64,000 bases of DNA, from the NCBI RefSeq assembly GCF_024168825.1, contig NZ_JALJWH010000001.1, positions 2,976,001 to 3,040,000 on the forward strand, in the 5' to 3' direction. The position numbers and the translations under genes are program-made. Each line of letters opens with the position of its first letter. The stretch's first letter is position 1. The notes beneath the pieces are model-generated. The model saw only the letters and a program-made list of their open reading frames with translations, did no database searches and was not told where the DNA came from. The DNA comes from Paenarthrobacter sp. A20. Its GTDB lineage: Bacteria; Actinomycetota; Actinomycetes; Actinomycetales; Micrococcaceae. Below are positions 44,101-53,116 of the stretch, piece by piece.

Positions 44101-44364
44101 GTGAAGAATTTCGAGACGCTGTTCGCAGAACTGAGTGAGAAAGCAGCGACCCGCCCGGCAGGTTCGCGCACGGTTGCCGAACTGGACTCTGGAATCCACG
44201 GTATCGGCAAGAAGGTGGTCGAAGAGGCCGCCGAAGTCTGGATGGCCGCGGAGTACGAATCGGACGAAGCCGCTGCTGAGGAAATCTCCCAGTTGCTGTA
44301 CCACTTGCAGGTCCTCATGCTCGCCAAGGGCCTCAGCCTGGAAGACGTTTACAAGCATCTCTAG
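44101..44364 (+). CDS. hisE: phosphoribosyl-ATP diphosphatase
   Basis: Second step of histidine synthesis, cleaving phosphoribosyl-ATP to phosphoribosyl-AMP. 87 residues, all-helical HisE/MazG-like: [14 protein letters not shown] (metal-binding Glu residues) and [17 protein letters not shown] at 44101 with GGAGGGC directly before it; the frame extends 36 codons upstream through the terminator, which is not coding. Separate from hisI here, unlike enterobacterial HisIE fusion. Confidence 0.94.
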   Translation: MKNFETLFAELSEKAATRPAGSRTVAELDSGIHGIGKKVVEEAAEVWMAAEYESDEAAAEEISQLLYHLQVLMLAKGLSLEDVYKHL

Positions 44365-44448
44365 CCACGCCACTCCGCTTGCTTGCTGCGGAGCCCCCTG
44401 CGTGGCCAAGGTGCCTGAAAACCTCCATTCCAAAAAGAAAGTCTCCCA

Positions 44449-45309
44449 ATGCTCCGTGTAGCAGTCCCCAATAAGGGATCCCTGTCCGAAGCCGCCTCGG
44501 CAATGCTGTCCGAGGCGGGTTACCGCCAGCGCCGCGACACCCGCGAGCTGGTCATGGTTGATCCCGACAATGACATTGAATTCTTCTTCCTCCGTCCCCG
44601 CGACATTGCTGTCTACGTAGGCCAGGGAACCCTGGATGTAGGCATCACGGGCAGGGATCTCCTGCTCGACGCGAAGGTCGAAGCCGAGGAAATTCTTCCC
44701 CTGGGCTTCGCCCCGTCAACCTTCCGTTTCGCTGGTCCGGTCGGTGACTTCGCCGGCGTCGAACAACTTGAAGGCAAGCGCCTGGCCACCAGCTACGACG
44801 GCCTGCTGCGCGACTACCTCGCCGAGCGGGGCGTTAACGCCAAGGTGGTCCGTCTGGATGGCGCCGTGGAATCGTCGGTGCGTCTCGGCGTCGCGGACGC
44901 CATTGCCGACGTCGTTGAAACCGGAAACACCCTCAAGGCCGCCGGCATGGAAATCTTTGGCGACCCCATCCTGAAGTCCGAGGCCGTGCTCATCCGCCGT
45001 TCCGGCTCTGGTGGGGCCGCAAATGGAACTGCCAAGGAAATCGACATCCTCATCCGGCGCCTCCAGGGCGTCCTCGTGGCCCGCCAGTACGTCCTCATGG
45101 ACTACGACATCCGCAAGGACCTGGTGGAGGACGCCGCTGCGCTGACCCCGGGCCTTGAGTCGCCCACGGTTTCGCCCCTGCGTGACTCCGAGTGGGTTGC
45201 GGTGCGGTCCATGGTTCCGAAGAAGGAAACCAACCGCATCATGGACGAGCTCTACGACCTCGGAGCACGCGCCATCCTGGTCAGCAGCATTCACGCCTGC
45301 CGTATCTGA
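44449..45309 (+). CDS. hisG: ATP phosphoribosyltransferase (long form)
   Basis: First committed, feedback-regulated step of histidine synthesis. 286 residues: MLRVAVPNKGSLSEAASAML at the start, the PRPP-binding region VETGNTLKAAGM, and a C-terminal ACT-like regulatory domain from about 210. Because it is the long form, no HisZ subunit is needed. ATG. It lies 84 bases after hisE. Confidence 0.96.
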   Translation: MLRVAVPNKGSLSEAASAMLSEAGYRQRRDTRELVMVDPDNDIEFFFLRPRDIAVYVGQGTLDVGITGRDLLLDAKVEAEEILPLGFAPSTFRFAGPVGDFAGVEQLEGKRLATSYDGLLRDYLAERGVNAKVVRLDGAVESSVRLGVADAIADVVETGNTLKAAGMEIFGDPILKSEAVLIRRSGSGGAANGTAKEIDILIRRLQGVLVARQYVLMDYDIRKDLVEDAAALTPGLESPTVSPLRDSEWVAVRSMVPKKETNRIMDELYDLGARAILVSSIHACRI

Positions 45310-45340
45310 CCCGCGCCACAACAGAATCTAGGAGCAGCAC

Positions 45341-46117
45341 ATGGCTGTAGCCGTACGCGTCATCCCCTGCCTGGATGTCGACGCTGGCCGCGTCGTCAAA
45401 GGCGTCAACTTTGAAGGCCTCCGCGACGCTGGTGATCCCGTGGAACTTGCGCACCGTTACGACAACGGCGGGGCCGATGAACTGACGTTCCTGGACGTCA
45501 CTGCCTCCTCCGGGAATCGCGAAACCACGTTCGACGTCGTCCGCCGCACGGCTGAGGAAGTGTTCATTCCCCTGACCGTGGGTGGTGGTGTTCGTGGTGT
45601 GGCAGAGGTGGACAAGCTCCTGCGCTTCGGTGCGGACAAGGCGTCCATCAACACTGCAGCCGTGGCCAGGCCCGAGGTCATCGACGAGATCACGCGCCAC
45701 TTCGGCTCACAGGTCCTGGTGCTCTCGGTCGATGCGCGCCGTACCCGCGCAGGCGACATCCCGACGTCGTCCGGTTTTGAAGTGACCACCCACGGCGGCC
45801 GTACCGGAACCGGGATCGACGCCATTGCCTGGGCCAAAGAAGCGGCAGACCGGGGTGTGGGGGAAATCCTGCTCAACTCGATCGACGCCGACGGCACCAA
45901 GGACGGCTTCGATCTCGAATTGATCCGCCTGGTCCGCGCTGCGGTGAACATTCCGATCATTGCCTCGGGCGGCGCCGGGGAACCGGCACACTTCCCGCCC
46001 GCCGTAGAAGCGGGAGCTGATGCCGTACTGGCCGCTTCGGTGTTCCATTTTGGGCCGGACGACATGATCGCCCAGGTCAAGACCGCTATCCGCGAGGCCG
46101 GCTTCGAGGTCCGCTAG
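45341..46117 (+). CDS. hisF: imidazole glycerol phosphate synthase, cyclase subunit
   Basis: Uses ammonia from HisH to close the imidazole ring and release AICAR. 258-residue TIM barrel with catalytic aspartates in [16 protein letters not shown] (Asp12) and [13 protein letters not shown], and phosphate-binding [13 protein letters not shown] and [10 protein letters not shown]. Its partner hisH and hisA/priA are not in the window. ATG with AGGAGCAG upstream. Confidence 0.97.
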   Translation: MAVAVRVIPCLDVDAGRVVKGVNFEGLRDAGDPVELAHRYDNGGADELTFLDVTASSGNRETTFDVVRRTAEEVFIPLTVGGGVRGVAEVDKLLRFGADKASINTAAVARPEVIDEITRHFGSQVLVLSVDARRTRAGDIPTSSGFEVTTHGGRTGTGIDAIAWAKEAADRGVGEILLNSIDADGTKDGFDLELIRLVRAAVNIPIIASGGAGEPAHFPPAVEAGADAVLAASVFHFGPDDMIAQVKTAIREAGFEVR

Positions 46118-46135
46118 CTTTCATGGCTTAAAAAG

Positions 46136-46170
46136 CAATGGAGGGTCACCGTGCAGGTGACCCTCCATTG
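46136..46170. terminator. bidirectional terminator between hisF and TIGR03085 gene
   Basis: Perfect 15-base stem (46136-46150 with 46156-46170) with a 5-base loop, lying between two convergent stops. Confidence 0.8.
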
Positions 46171-46175
46171 GTGGC

Positions 46176-46820
46176 TTAAAGGCCGATGTCTGCGGACTGC
46201 AGAAGCGCGACGGCGTCCGGCTGGCCTTCGAAGGTGACCAAGGCCTGGCTGGTGCGACCGTGCGCATGCATCAGCAGCTCGCCCGGTTCGCCAACGATCG
46301 CAACGGAAACGGGAGCCCGCTTGGCGACATGCCGCGGCCCGGTGGGGCGTACCAGTACGATGCCGAGATCCACGCCGCGGTACAAGAAGGCAGCCCGTTT
46401 GATGAGGTCGTCCCAGAGGGCGTCCGAATATGCTTCATCGAGTGCCCGGGGCGCCCAACGGTCGCCGGCACGGCGAATGTCCTCGGTGTGAACAAAGTAC
46501 TCAATGAGGTTGGACGTCTCATCCAGGGCTTTGATCTTCAAGGGGGAGAGGGCCGGAGGGCCGGCGCGGAACGTCTTGATGAGGTCCGCGTAGGCGTCAG
46601 GGCTCTTGAGCTTGGCGGCAAGCTTGGAGGTGGCTTTTTCGGAGGCCTTGCCCAGGCTCGGGATCAGGAGCCCAAGGCCCACTGCGATCTTCCGTTCGCG
46701 CAGATACAAATGCGCAGCAAGATCCCGGGTTTGCCACCCTTCGCAGAGCGTGGGGGAGTCAGGTCCGGCCGCCAGCAGGGTTTCGGCCAGGACTTCTCGG
46801 GAAGGATCGACGAAATGCAT
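46176..46820 (-). CDS. TIGR03085 family metal-binding protein
   Basis: A 214-residue DinB/mycothiol-dependent-maleylpyruvate-isomerase-like protein: [20 protein letters not shown] near the start, with the metal-binding His, and [13 protein letters not shown] with a second HxxD motif. The family is actinobacterial and assumed to be mycothiol-linked, exact reaction unknown. I chose the ATG at 46820; GTG codons at 46823 and 46838 are alternatives. A TAGTTT hexamer eight bases upstream suggests a leaderless start. Confidence 0.82.
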   Translation of the reverse strand: MHFVDPSREVLAETLLAAGPDSPTLCEGWQTRDLAAHLYLRERKIAVGLGLLIPSLGKASEKATSKLAAKLKSPDAYADLIKTFRAGPPALSPLKIKALDETSNLIEYFVHTEDIRRAGDRWAPRALDEAYSDALWDDLIKRAAFLYRGVDLGIVLVRPTGPRHVAKRAPVSVAIVGEPGELLMHAHGRTSQALVTFEGQPDAVALLQSADIGL

Positions 46821-46828
46821 CACTTGTG

Positions 46829-46902
46829 AAACTAGCACGATCGGAGCGCACTTGCGCAGTGGAACCGCCGCAGAATCCAGCTCCCTGCAAAGGCACTAGA
46901 CT
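46829..46902. promoter_or_regulatory. divergent leaderless-type promoters of the TIGR03085 gene and hisI
   Basis: On the minus strand TAGTTT (46834-46829) lies eight bases before the ATG at 46820. On the plus strand TAGACT (46897-46902) lies seven bases before the hisI ATG at 46910. Neither start has a ribosome site. Confidence 0.45.
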
Positions 46903-46909
46903 TGATCTG

Positions 46910-47326
46910 ATGTCAGAGCAGTCCGCCCCCAGCCCCTCTCCCGCCACGGAGCTTTCCAGCGACCCCGCGAGCCCGTTGCCGCAGGAGATCGCCAGCGCCC
47001 TCAAACGTGATTCGTCCGGGCTCGTAGCCGCCATTGTGCAGCAGCACGACACCAACGAGGTCCTCATGCTTGGCTGGATGGATGACGAGGCTCTCCACCG
47101 CACCATGACCACGGGTCGCGTGACGTTCTACTCGCGCTCCCGCCAAGAGTACTGGCGCAAGGGCGACACCTCCGGACACGTACAGTTCGTGAAGTCTGTC
47201 GCCCTTGACTGCGACGGCGACGCCCTCCTGATCCGCGTGGACCAGATCGGCGCAGCCTGCCACACCGGTACCCGGACCTGCTTTGATGGTCGCGACTTCA
47301 CCGTCGTAACGGGCCACCGCGACTAA
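46910..47326 (+). CDS. hisI: phosphoribosyl-AMP cyclohydrolase
   Basis: Third step of histidine synthesis. 138 residues: ATG at 46910 is followed by a Ser/Pro/Ala-rich tail of about 30 residues. Then come [31 protein letters not shown] and the zinc/magnesium cysteines in [25 protein letters not shown]. It lies directly before trpE (57 bases) on the same strand, so histidine and tryptophan genes may share a message. The start looks leaderless. Confidence 0.95.
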   Translation: MSEQSAPSPSPATELSSDPASPLPQEIASALKRDSSGLVAAIVQQHDTNEVLMLGWMDDEALHRTMTTGRVTFYSRSRQEYWRKGDTSGHVQFVKSVALDCDGDALLIRVDQIGAACHTGTRTCFDGRDFTVVTGHRD

Positions 47327-47383
47327 GGCACCCACTAACTTTCCACTGACGCACCACCTCAGACAAAAGGCGGAGAAATAGCC

Positions 47384-48967
47384 ATGCAGGACCTTGGAAT
47401 CATCAGCCCGGGCCTGGAAGAGTTCCGCGAACTCGCCGTCCACAGCCGTGTTATTCCTGTTCGACTCAAGGTCCTGGCTGACGCCGAGACCCCCATCGGC
47501 CTGTATCGGAAGCTGGCCAAGGGCCAACCCGGAACGTTCCTCCTGGAATCCGCGGCAGTTGGCGGCGCGTGGTCGCGCTACTCCTTCATTGGGTCAAAAT
47601 CCAGGGCCACCCTGACCACGAAAGACGGCCAGGCCCATTGGATCGGTGAGCCGCCCGTGGGGGTTCCCGTCTCAGGTAATCCCGTTGACGCGGTGCGGGA
47701 CACCATTGCTGCCTTGCAGACAGACCGGTTTGAGGGACTGCCGCCCTTCACCTCCGGTTTGGTCGGCTTTCTCGGATGGGAAGCCGTCCGTCACTGGGAG
47801 CGGCTGACATCCCCGCCTGAGGACGACTTGCAGCTGCCGGAAATGGCGCTGAACCTGGTCACTGACATGGCTGTGCATGACAACATGGACGGTACCGTCC
47901 TCCTGATCGCCAACGCCATCAACTTCGATGACAGCTCCGAGCGTGTCGATGACGCCTGGCATGACGCCGTGGCCCGCGTGAAGGCCCTGCTGGAGCAGAT
48001 CAGCACTCCCGTTGCCCAGCCGGTCTCTGTCCTGGAAACTGCCGCCCTGGACTTCGCCTCCAGCGTGCAGGAACGATGGGATGAAGCCAAATACCTTGAG
48101 GCGATTGACCGCGGCAAGGAGGCCATTGTTGACGGCGAGGTGTTCCAGGTGGTGATCTCCCGCCGCTTCGAGATGGAGTGCGCCGCGGACCCGCTGGATG
48201 TTTACCGTGTCCTGCGCAATACGAACCCCAGCCCTTATATGTACCTCTTCAGCCTGGAGGATGCGGACGGCCGCGAGTACTCGATTGTGGGCTCATCGCC
48301 GGAGGCTTTGGTCACGGTGACCGGTGAGGAAGTCATCACCCACCCCATCGCCGGCTCACGTCCCCGTGGAAAGACAGTGGAGGCCGATAAAGCCCTCGCC
48401 ACGGAGTTGCTGGCCGATCAGAAGGAGCGGGCCGAGCACCTGATGCTGGTGGACCTCTCGCGCAACGACCTTTCCAAGGTCTGCGTCGCCGGTACCGTGG
48501 ACGTCACGCAGTTCATGGAAGTGGAGCGGTTCAGCCACATCATGCACCTCGTCTCCACAGTGGTGGGTGAGCTTGCCCCCAACGCCAAGGCCTACGACGT
48601 CCTGAAGGCAACCTTCCCGGCAGGCACCCTGTCCGGGGCTCCAAAGCCGCGTGCACTCCGCCTGCTTGACGAGCTCGAACCCCACCGGCGCGGTATCTAC
48701 GGTGGCGTGGTTGGCTACCTGGATTTTGCGGGCGATATGGATATGGCGATTGCCATCCGGTCTGCACTGCTCCGGGAAGGCCGTGCCTATGTGCAGGCCG
48801 GTGGTGGAATTGTTGCCGATTCACACAAGCCGTCTGAAGCGCTGGAGACGGTGAACAAGGCAGCTGCGCCGCTGCGCGCCGTCCACACCGCGGGATCGCT
48901 GCAGAACATTTCCGCCGAAACGGTGGGGAACACCGACGCCCTCGATGACGGGATTTCCACACCATGA
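47384..48967 (+). CDS. trpE: anthranilate synthase component I
   Basis: First step of tryptophan synthesis, chorismate to anthranilate, with a TrpG partner not found here. 527 residues. The tryptophan feedback site is visible in FLLESAAVGGAWSRYSFIG. The chorismate-binding domain has EVFQVVISRRFE, GSSPEALVTVTGEEVITHPIAGSRPRG, DLSRNDLSKVC and GTLSGAPKPRAL. ATG with GGCGGAGA upstream. The 57-base leader has no Trp codons or attenuator hairpin. Confidence 0.97.
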   Translation: MQDLGIISPGLEEFRELAVHSRVIPVRLKVLADAETPIGLYRKLAKGQPGTFLLESAAVGGAWSRYSFIGSKSRATLTTKDGQAHWIGEPPVGVPVSGNPVDAVRDTIAALQTDRFEGLPPFTSGLVGFLGWEAVRHWERLTSPPEDDLQLPEMALNLVTDMAVHDNMDGTVLLIANAINFDDSSERVDDAWHDAVARVKALLEQISTPVAQPVSVLETAALDFASSVQERWDEAKYLEAIDRGKEAIVDGEVFQVVISRRFEMECAADPLDVYRVLRNTNPSPYMYLFSLEDADGREYSIVGSSPEALVTVTGEEVITHPIAGSRPRGKTVEADKALATELLADQKERAEHLMLVDLSRNDLSKVCVAGTVDVTQFMEVERFSHIMHLVSTVVGELAPNAKAYDVLKATFPAGTLSGAPKPRALRLLDELEPHRRGIYGGVVGYLDFAGDMDMAIAIRSALLREGRAYVQAGGGIVADSHKPSEALETVNKAAAPLRAVHTAGSLQNISAETVGNTDALDDGISTP

Positions 48968-49569
48968 GCACGGCATCTTCAGCGGCTCCGGTCAGGCAGC
49001 CGCCGCGCTGGGCTCGCAAATCAACGCTGGTCCTTGCCACCACAATTCTGGCCTTGGCAGTGTTTGGGGCCACGACGCAGACCTGGATCGAGGTGCGACT
49101 CGACCCCACGGGAGCGTCCAACAGTGACCTCCACGTCCAAGGGAGCAAGGCCGCCACTGCGGTCACGGCGCTGGCCGTTGTTGCCTTGGCGGGCGGGCTC
49201 GCCGCTTCCATCGCCGGAAAGATTGCCCGCTGGATCATCGCAGTCCTCATCGTCTTGTCGGCGGCCGGAATCATTCTGGCCGCTGTGACCGTACTTCTTG
49301 ATCCGCTGGGTGCCGCACAAGGGGCCATTGCGGCCGCCACGGGTGTCTCGGGCGGACAGGCCGACGCGGCAGCCACTGCGTTCCCGATCGTGGCCATCGT
49401 TGCCGGATCCCTCCTGGCCGTCTGCGCCATTGTCCTGCCGCTGGCCGGGCGCCATTGGACCACTCGGACCAAATACGACGCCGGCACCGGGGGGCGGAAG
49501 AGCAACAACGGGCCGGTGGACGAGATTGACAGCTGGGACAGCCTGTCGCGCGGTGAAGATCCCACGTAG
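48964..49569 (+). CDS. Trp biosynthesis-associated membrane protein (TIGR02234)
   Basis: A 201-residue membrane protein with four predicted hydrophobic segments (about 22-42, 62-82, 88-112 and 137-160). It has the conserved pattern TQTWIEVRLDP after the first segment, which identifies the family of small proteins found between trpE and trpC in actinobacteria. Function unknown. The ATG overlaps the trpE stop by four bases, so it is translationally coupled. The C-terminal 30 residues are hydrophilic. Confidence 0.88.
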   Translation: MSTASSAAPVRQPPRWARKSTLVLATTILALAVFGATTQTWIEVRLDPTGASNSDLHVQGSKAATAVTALAVVALAGGLAASIAGKIARWIIAVLIVLSAAGIILAAVTVLLDPLGAAQGAIAAATGVSGGQADAAATAFPIVAIVAGSLLAVCAIVLPLAGRHWTTRTKYDAGTGGRKSNNGPVDEIDSWDSLSRGEDPT

Positions 49570-49701
49570 GCAGCCAAAACTGGCTTTCGGGCAGGAGTGG
49601 CGCAACAAAAGCCCACACGCCTGTCCTGACGTCGGACGATGTCCCGGACGCCGTCAATAAATGGCAGAATGTAAGCAGTATTCATCCTGAGGAGATTTCA
49701 C

Positions 49702-49974
49702 ATGAGCAAAACCACAGTGTCCGCAAACCAAGCTGAATCCACCATGGCCAGCCACGCTGACGCCATCGGCCACGGAAACAGCCCGGCTGCCTGGACCTGC
49801 GTACTTGTGATGCTGGTCGGTGCGCTGATTTCCTCCATCGCTTTCGTTATCGCCAGCACCCCGATCTTCGTGGGGGGGCTGGTTGTCATGGTCATTGGCC
49901 TCATTGTGGGCGGCGTCATGCGCAAGGCGGGCTACGGAGTTGGTGGCAGCAAGCTGCAGAACAACGGCCACTAA
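49702..49974 (+). CDS. HGxxPAAW family small membrane protein
   Basis: A 90-residue protein with the signature HGNSPAAW at residues 24-31, then two hydrophobic segments (VLVMLVGALISSIAFVIA and GLVVMVIGLIVGGVM). These proteins are named after this motif and sit in actinobacterial trp operons; function unknown. ATG with GAGGAG seven bases upstream. It begins 132 bases after the TIGR02234 gene, whose stop region also holds no terminator, and is followed after two bases by trpC. Confidence 0.92.
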   Translation: MSKTTVSANQAESTMASHADAIGHGNSPAAWTCVLVMLVGALISSIAFVIASTPIFVGGLVVMVIGLIVGGVMRKAGYGVGGSKLQNNGH

Positions 49975-49976
49975 TC

Positions 49977-50795
49977 GTGACCGTTCTTGATGACATCATT
50001 GTTGGCGTCAAGGAGGAGATGGAGGCGCGCAGCCGCCTCGTATCCCTCGCGGAGCTGAAGGACAGGGCCGCAAGTGCCGCCCCGTCCCGCGATGCGTGGG
50101 CAGCTTTGGGCGGTCCCTCATCCGTCCGCAACGACCTCAAAGTCATCGCAGAAATCAAGCGTCGCAGCCCTTCCAAAGGCGACCTGGCGCCGATCGCTGA
50201 TCCTGCGTCCCTCGCGGTACAGTACGCCGACGGTGGAGCTTCCGTTATCAGTGTCCTGACCGAACAGCGCCGCTTCGGCGGTTCGTTGGCGGACCTCGAT
50301 GCTGTACGCGCCGCCGTCGAGACGCCCTTGCTGCGCAAGGACTTCACGGTTGACGAGTACCAGATCTGGGAAGCCCGGGCCCATGGCGCCGACCTCATCC
50401 TGCTCATCGTCGCGGCACTGTCCGACGCGGAACTTGCGGAGTTCAGCGCCCTCAGCCACGAACTCGGCATGAACGTGCTGGTGGAAACCCACACGGAAGA
50501 AGAGATTGAGCGCGCCGTCGCGGCGCAGGCCAAGATCATTGGCATCAATGTCCGCAACCTCAAGACGCTCGACGTCGACCGCTCGGTTTTCGCGTCCCTG
50601 GCAGGATTGATTCCGGCCGAGGCCGTCATCGTTGCCGAATCGGGCGTCCGGGGCGCCGACGACGTATCGCACTACGCCGCGGGTGGCGCCAACGCCATCC
50701 TGGTGGGGGAGGCGCTGGTCAGCGACTCCACGCCGCGCGAACGCATCACCGAATTCAAGGCAGCTGGAGCTGCCGTCATCGCCGTCAGGAACTGA
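49977..50795 (+). CDS. trpC: indole-3-glycerol phosphate synthase
   Basis: Closes the indole ring from carboxyphenylaminodeoxyribulose phosphate. 272-residue TIM barrel: KVIAEIKRRSPSKGDL (catalytic Lys and Glu), LRKDFTVDEYQI, GINVRNLKTL and phosphate-binding ESGVRGADDV, GEALV. GTG start two bases after the HGxxPAAW gene stop. A long hairpin follows before trpB. Confidence 0.97.
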   Translation: MTVLDDIIVGVKEEMEARSRLVSLAELKDRAASAAPSRDAWAALGGPSSVRNDLKVIAEIKRRSPSKGDLAPIADPASLAVQYADGGASVISVLTEQRRFGGSLADLDAVRAAVETPLLRKDFTVDEYQIWEARAHGADLILLIVAALSDAELAEFSALSHELGMNVLVETHTEEEIERAVAAQAKIIGINVRNLKTLDVDRSVFASLAGLIPAEAVIVAESGVRGADDVSHYAAGGANAILVGEALVSDSTPRERITEFKAAGAAVIAVRN

Positions 50796-50820
50796 GGAAG
50801 TCACTGAATCACGGCGAACA

Positions 50821-50863
50821 GCCGCAAGGCAGCCCGGGCTTGAGCCTGCGGCTGCCTTGTGGC
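50821..50863 (+). promoter_or_regulatory. intercistronic hairpin between trpC and trpB
   Basis: A 14-base stem (50821-50834 with 50850-50863, one G-U pair) with a small inner stem. No T-run follows and trpB starts 38-47 bases later. It could be a partial terminator, an RNA-stability element, or a regulator of trpB translation. Confidence 0.5.
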
Positions 50864-50900
50864 ACGTGGAACTACCCAATGAACTAACTGGAACAGGACG

Positions 50901-52283
50901 GTGAGACTGATGGTCGACGCGCCAACAGCCGGCTCAGAAGAGAATGCGGCCGACGCATTCCTGCAAGGTGGCCCTTCGCTGCGCAACGCCTCCGGGCCCT
51001 ACTTCGGCAACTACGGCGGTCGTTGGATGCCCGAGTCTCTGATCGCCGCCCTCGACGAAGTCCAGGACACGTTTGAGAAGGCCAAAGCCGACCCCGAGTT
51101 CATCGCGCAGCTGAAGGACCTCAACAAGAACTACTCCGGCCGGCCTTCTTTGCTCACCGAAGCCAAGCGCTTCTCCGAGCACGCCGGCGGAGCACGCATC
51201 TTCCTCAAGCGCGAAGACTTGAACCACACCGGGTCCCACAAGATCAACAACGTCCTTGGCCAGGCCCTCCTCGCCAAGCGAATGGGCAAGACCCGCGTGA
51301 TCGCTGAAACCGGAGCCGGACAGCACGGCGTTGCCAGTGCCACGGCCGCAGCCCTGTTGGGACTCGAGTGCGTGGTGTACATGGGCGCAGAGGATTGCCG
51401 GCGCCAGGCGTTGAACGTGGCCCGCATGCAGCTGCTCGGTGCCACTGTGGTACCCGTGACCAACGGATCCCAGACACTCAAGGACGCCATCAATGATGCC
51501 CTTCGCGACTGGGTGTCGAACGTGGAGCACACCCACTACCTCCTGGGAACCGCAGCAGGAGCACACCCGTTCCCCGCGATGGTGCGCTACTTCCACGAAG
51601 TCATCGGCGAAGAAGCCCGCAGCCAGATCCTGGAGCAGACCGGCAAACTCCCCGACGCCATTGCTGCATGCATCGGTGGTGGCTCGAACGCCATCGGTTT
51701 GTTCCACGCCTTCCTCGATGATGCCTCCGTGAAGATCTATGGTTTCGAGGCCGGCGGAGACGGTGTCGAAACCGGCCGCCACGCTGCAGCGATCTCCCTG
51801 GGCCGTCCGGGCGTGCTGCATGGTGCCCGGTCCTACCTCATGCAGGACGAAGACGGCCAGACCGTCGAGTCCCACTCCATTTCGGCTGGCCTGGACTACC
51901 CCAGCGTTGGTCCGGAGCACTCGTATCTGGCCGACATCGGGCGCGTCACGTACGAGGCCGTCACCGATACCGAAGCGATGGACGCCTTCAGCCTGTTGTG
52001 CCGGACAGAAGGCATCATCCCCGCCATCGAGTCCTCGCACGCCTTGGCAGGTGCCATCAAGATCGGCAAGCGGCTCACCGAAGGCAAGGAAAACCCTTCC
52101 GACGTCACCGTGATCGTCAACCTTTCCGGTCGTGGAGACAAGGACGTGGAGACTGCCGCGGCCTGGTTCAACATGTTGGACGAGGAAGGGCACGTCAAGG
52201 GCACAACGCTGTCCACGCGAAAGCCCAAGGGGCCAGAGCGCACTGCCGAAGCCGCCGTGGATGTCAACGAGGACCAGAACTGA
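50901..52283 (+). CDS. trpB: tryptophan synthase, beta subunit
   Basis: PLP enzyme joining indole and serine to give tryptophan; complexes with TrpA. The PLP lysine is in [15 protein letters not shown], the catalytic Glu in [10 protein letters not shown], and the phosphate-binding loop is [10 protein letters not shown]. 460 residues. GTG at 50901, or ATG at 50910 (MVDAPTAG...), both possible. Upstream 105 bases contain the hairpin. Its last base overlaps the trpA ATG. Confidence 0.97.
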   Translation: MRLMVDAPTAGSEENAADAFLQGGPSLRNASGPYFGNYGGRWMPESLIAALDEVQDTFEKAKADPEFIAQLKDLNKNYSGRPSLLTEAKRFSEHAGGARIFLKREDLNHTGSHKINNVLGQALLAKRMGKTRVIAETGAGQHGVASATAAALLGLECVVYMGAEDCRRQALNVARMQLLGATVVPVTNGSQTLKDAINDALRDWVSNVEHTHYLLGTAAGAHPFPAMVRYFHEVIGEEARSQILEQTGKLPDAIAACIGGGSNAIGLFHAFLDDASVKIYGFEAGGDGVETGRHAAAISLGRPGVLHGARSYLMQDEDGQTVESHSISAGLDYPSVGPEHSYLADIGRVTYEAVTDTEAMDAFSLLCRTEGIIPAIESSHALAGAIKIGKRLTEGKENPSDVTVIVNLSGRGDKDVETAAAWFNMLDEEGHVKGTTLSTRKPKGPERTAEAAVDVNEDQN

Positions 52284-53095
52284 TGACTGAAGAATTCGCC
52301 AGCAAATCCGCTGCCGCCATTGACCGTGCCAAGGCAGAAGGCCGTTCCGCCTTGGTGGGCTACCTTCCCGCGGGCTACCCCACGGTCAAGGAGAGCATCG
52401 ACGCGGGAATCGCCTTGGCCCGCAACGGAGCGGACCTCATCGAAATCGGAATCCCGTACTCCGATCCCGTGATGGACGGCCCGGTCATCCAGGCCGCTAC
52501 TACCGAAGCGATCGCCAATGGATTCCGTGTCGCCGATGTTTTCGATGTCGTTGCCGGCATCACCGCAGCCACGGACGCGGCTGTCTTGGTCATGACGTAC
52601 TGGAACCCGGTAATGCGTATGGGCGTCGACGAGTTTTCCCGTCGCCTCGCTGAAGCCGGGGGAGCAGGCCTCATTACTCCGGACCTCATCCCCGACGAGG
52701 CATCCGAGTGGTTCGAAGCCTCGGACAAGTACGGATTGGACCGGGTGTTCCTCGTGGCGCCGTCGTCCACGCCCGAACGCCTCGACATGACGGTGAAAGC
52801 CAGCCGAGGGTTTGTGTACGCCGTCTCGATTATGGGTGTCACAGGGACCCGTACCTCAGTCAGCAGCAGCGCCGAAGACGTGGTCGCCCGTGCACATGCT
52901 GCCGGTGCCGAGCGCGTGTGCGTGGGCCTGGGTGTCTCCAACCCGGATCATGTGCGCGAAATTGCCGCCTACGCTGACGGCGTGATCGTCGGAACCGCCC
53001 TGGTGGCGGCCCTCCGCGATGGCGGCGTGGACGCCGTCGGGCAACTCACCAAGAACCTCAGCGCCGGCCTGGGCCGCGCCGCTGCAGAAGCCTAG
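52283..53095 (+). CDS. trpA: tryptophan synthase, alpha subunit
   Basis: Cleaves indole-3-glycerol phosphate and channels indole to TrpB. 270 residues. Catalytic Glu and Asp are in EIGIPYSDPVMDGP. The VSIMGVTGTR phosphate loop and VGLGVSNPDHVREI are typical. The ATG shares a base with the trpB stop (TGATG). Followed after 21 bases by lgt. Confidence 0.97.
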   Translation: MTEEFASKSAAAIDRAKAEGRSALVGYLPAGYPTVKESIDAGIALARNGADLIEIGIPYSDPVMDGPVIQAATTEAIANGFRVADVFDVVAGITAATDAAVLVMTYWNPVMRMGVDEFSRRLAEAGGAGLITPDLIPDEASEWFEASDKYGLDRVFLVAPSSTPERLDMTVKASRGFVYAVSIMGVTGTRTSVSSSAEDVVARAHAAGAERVCVGLGVSNPDHVREIAAYADGVIVGTALVAALRDGGVDAVGQLTKNLSAGLGRAAAEA

Positions 53096-53116
53096 GAAAA
53101 GGAAACAGCGAAGCGA

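Noticed and set aside
47327..47383. Trp leader peptide or attenuator before trpE
   Set aside because: The 57-base gap has neither a short frame with Trp codons nor competing hairpins.
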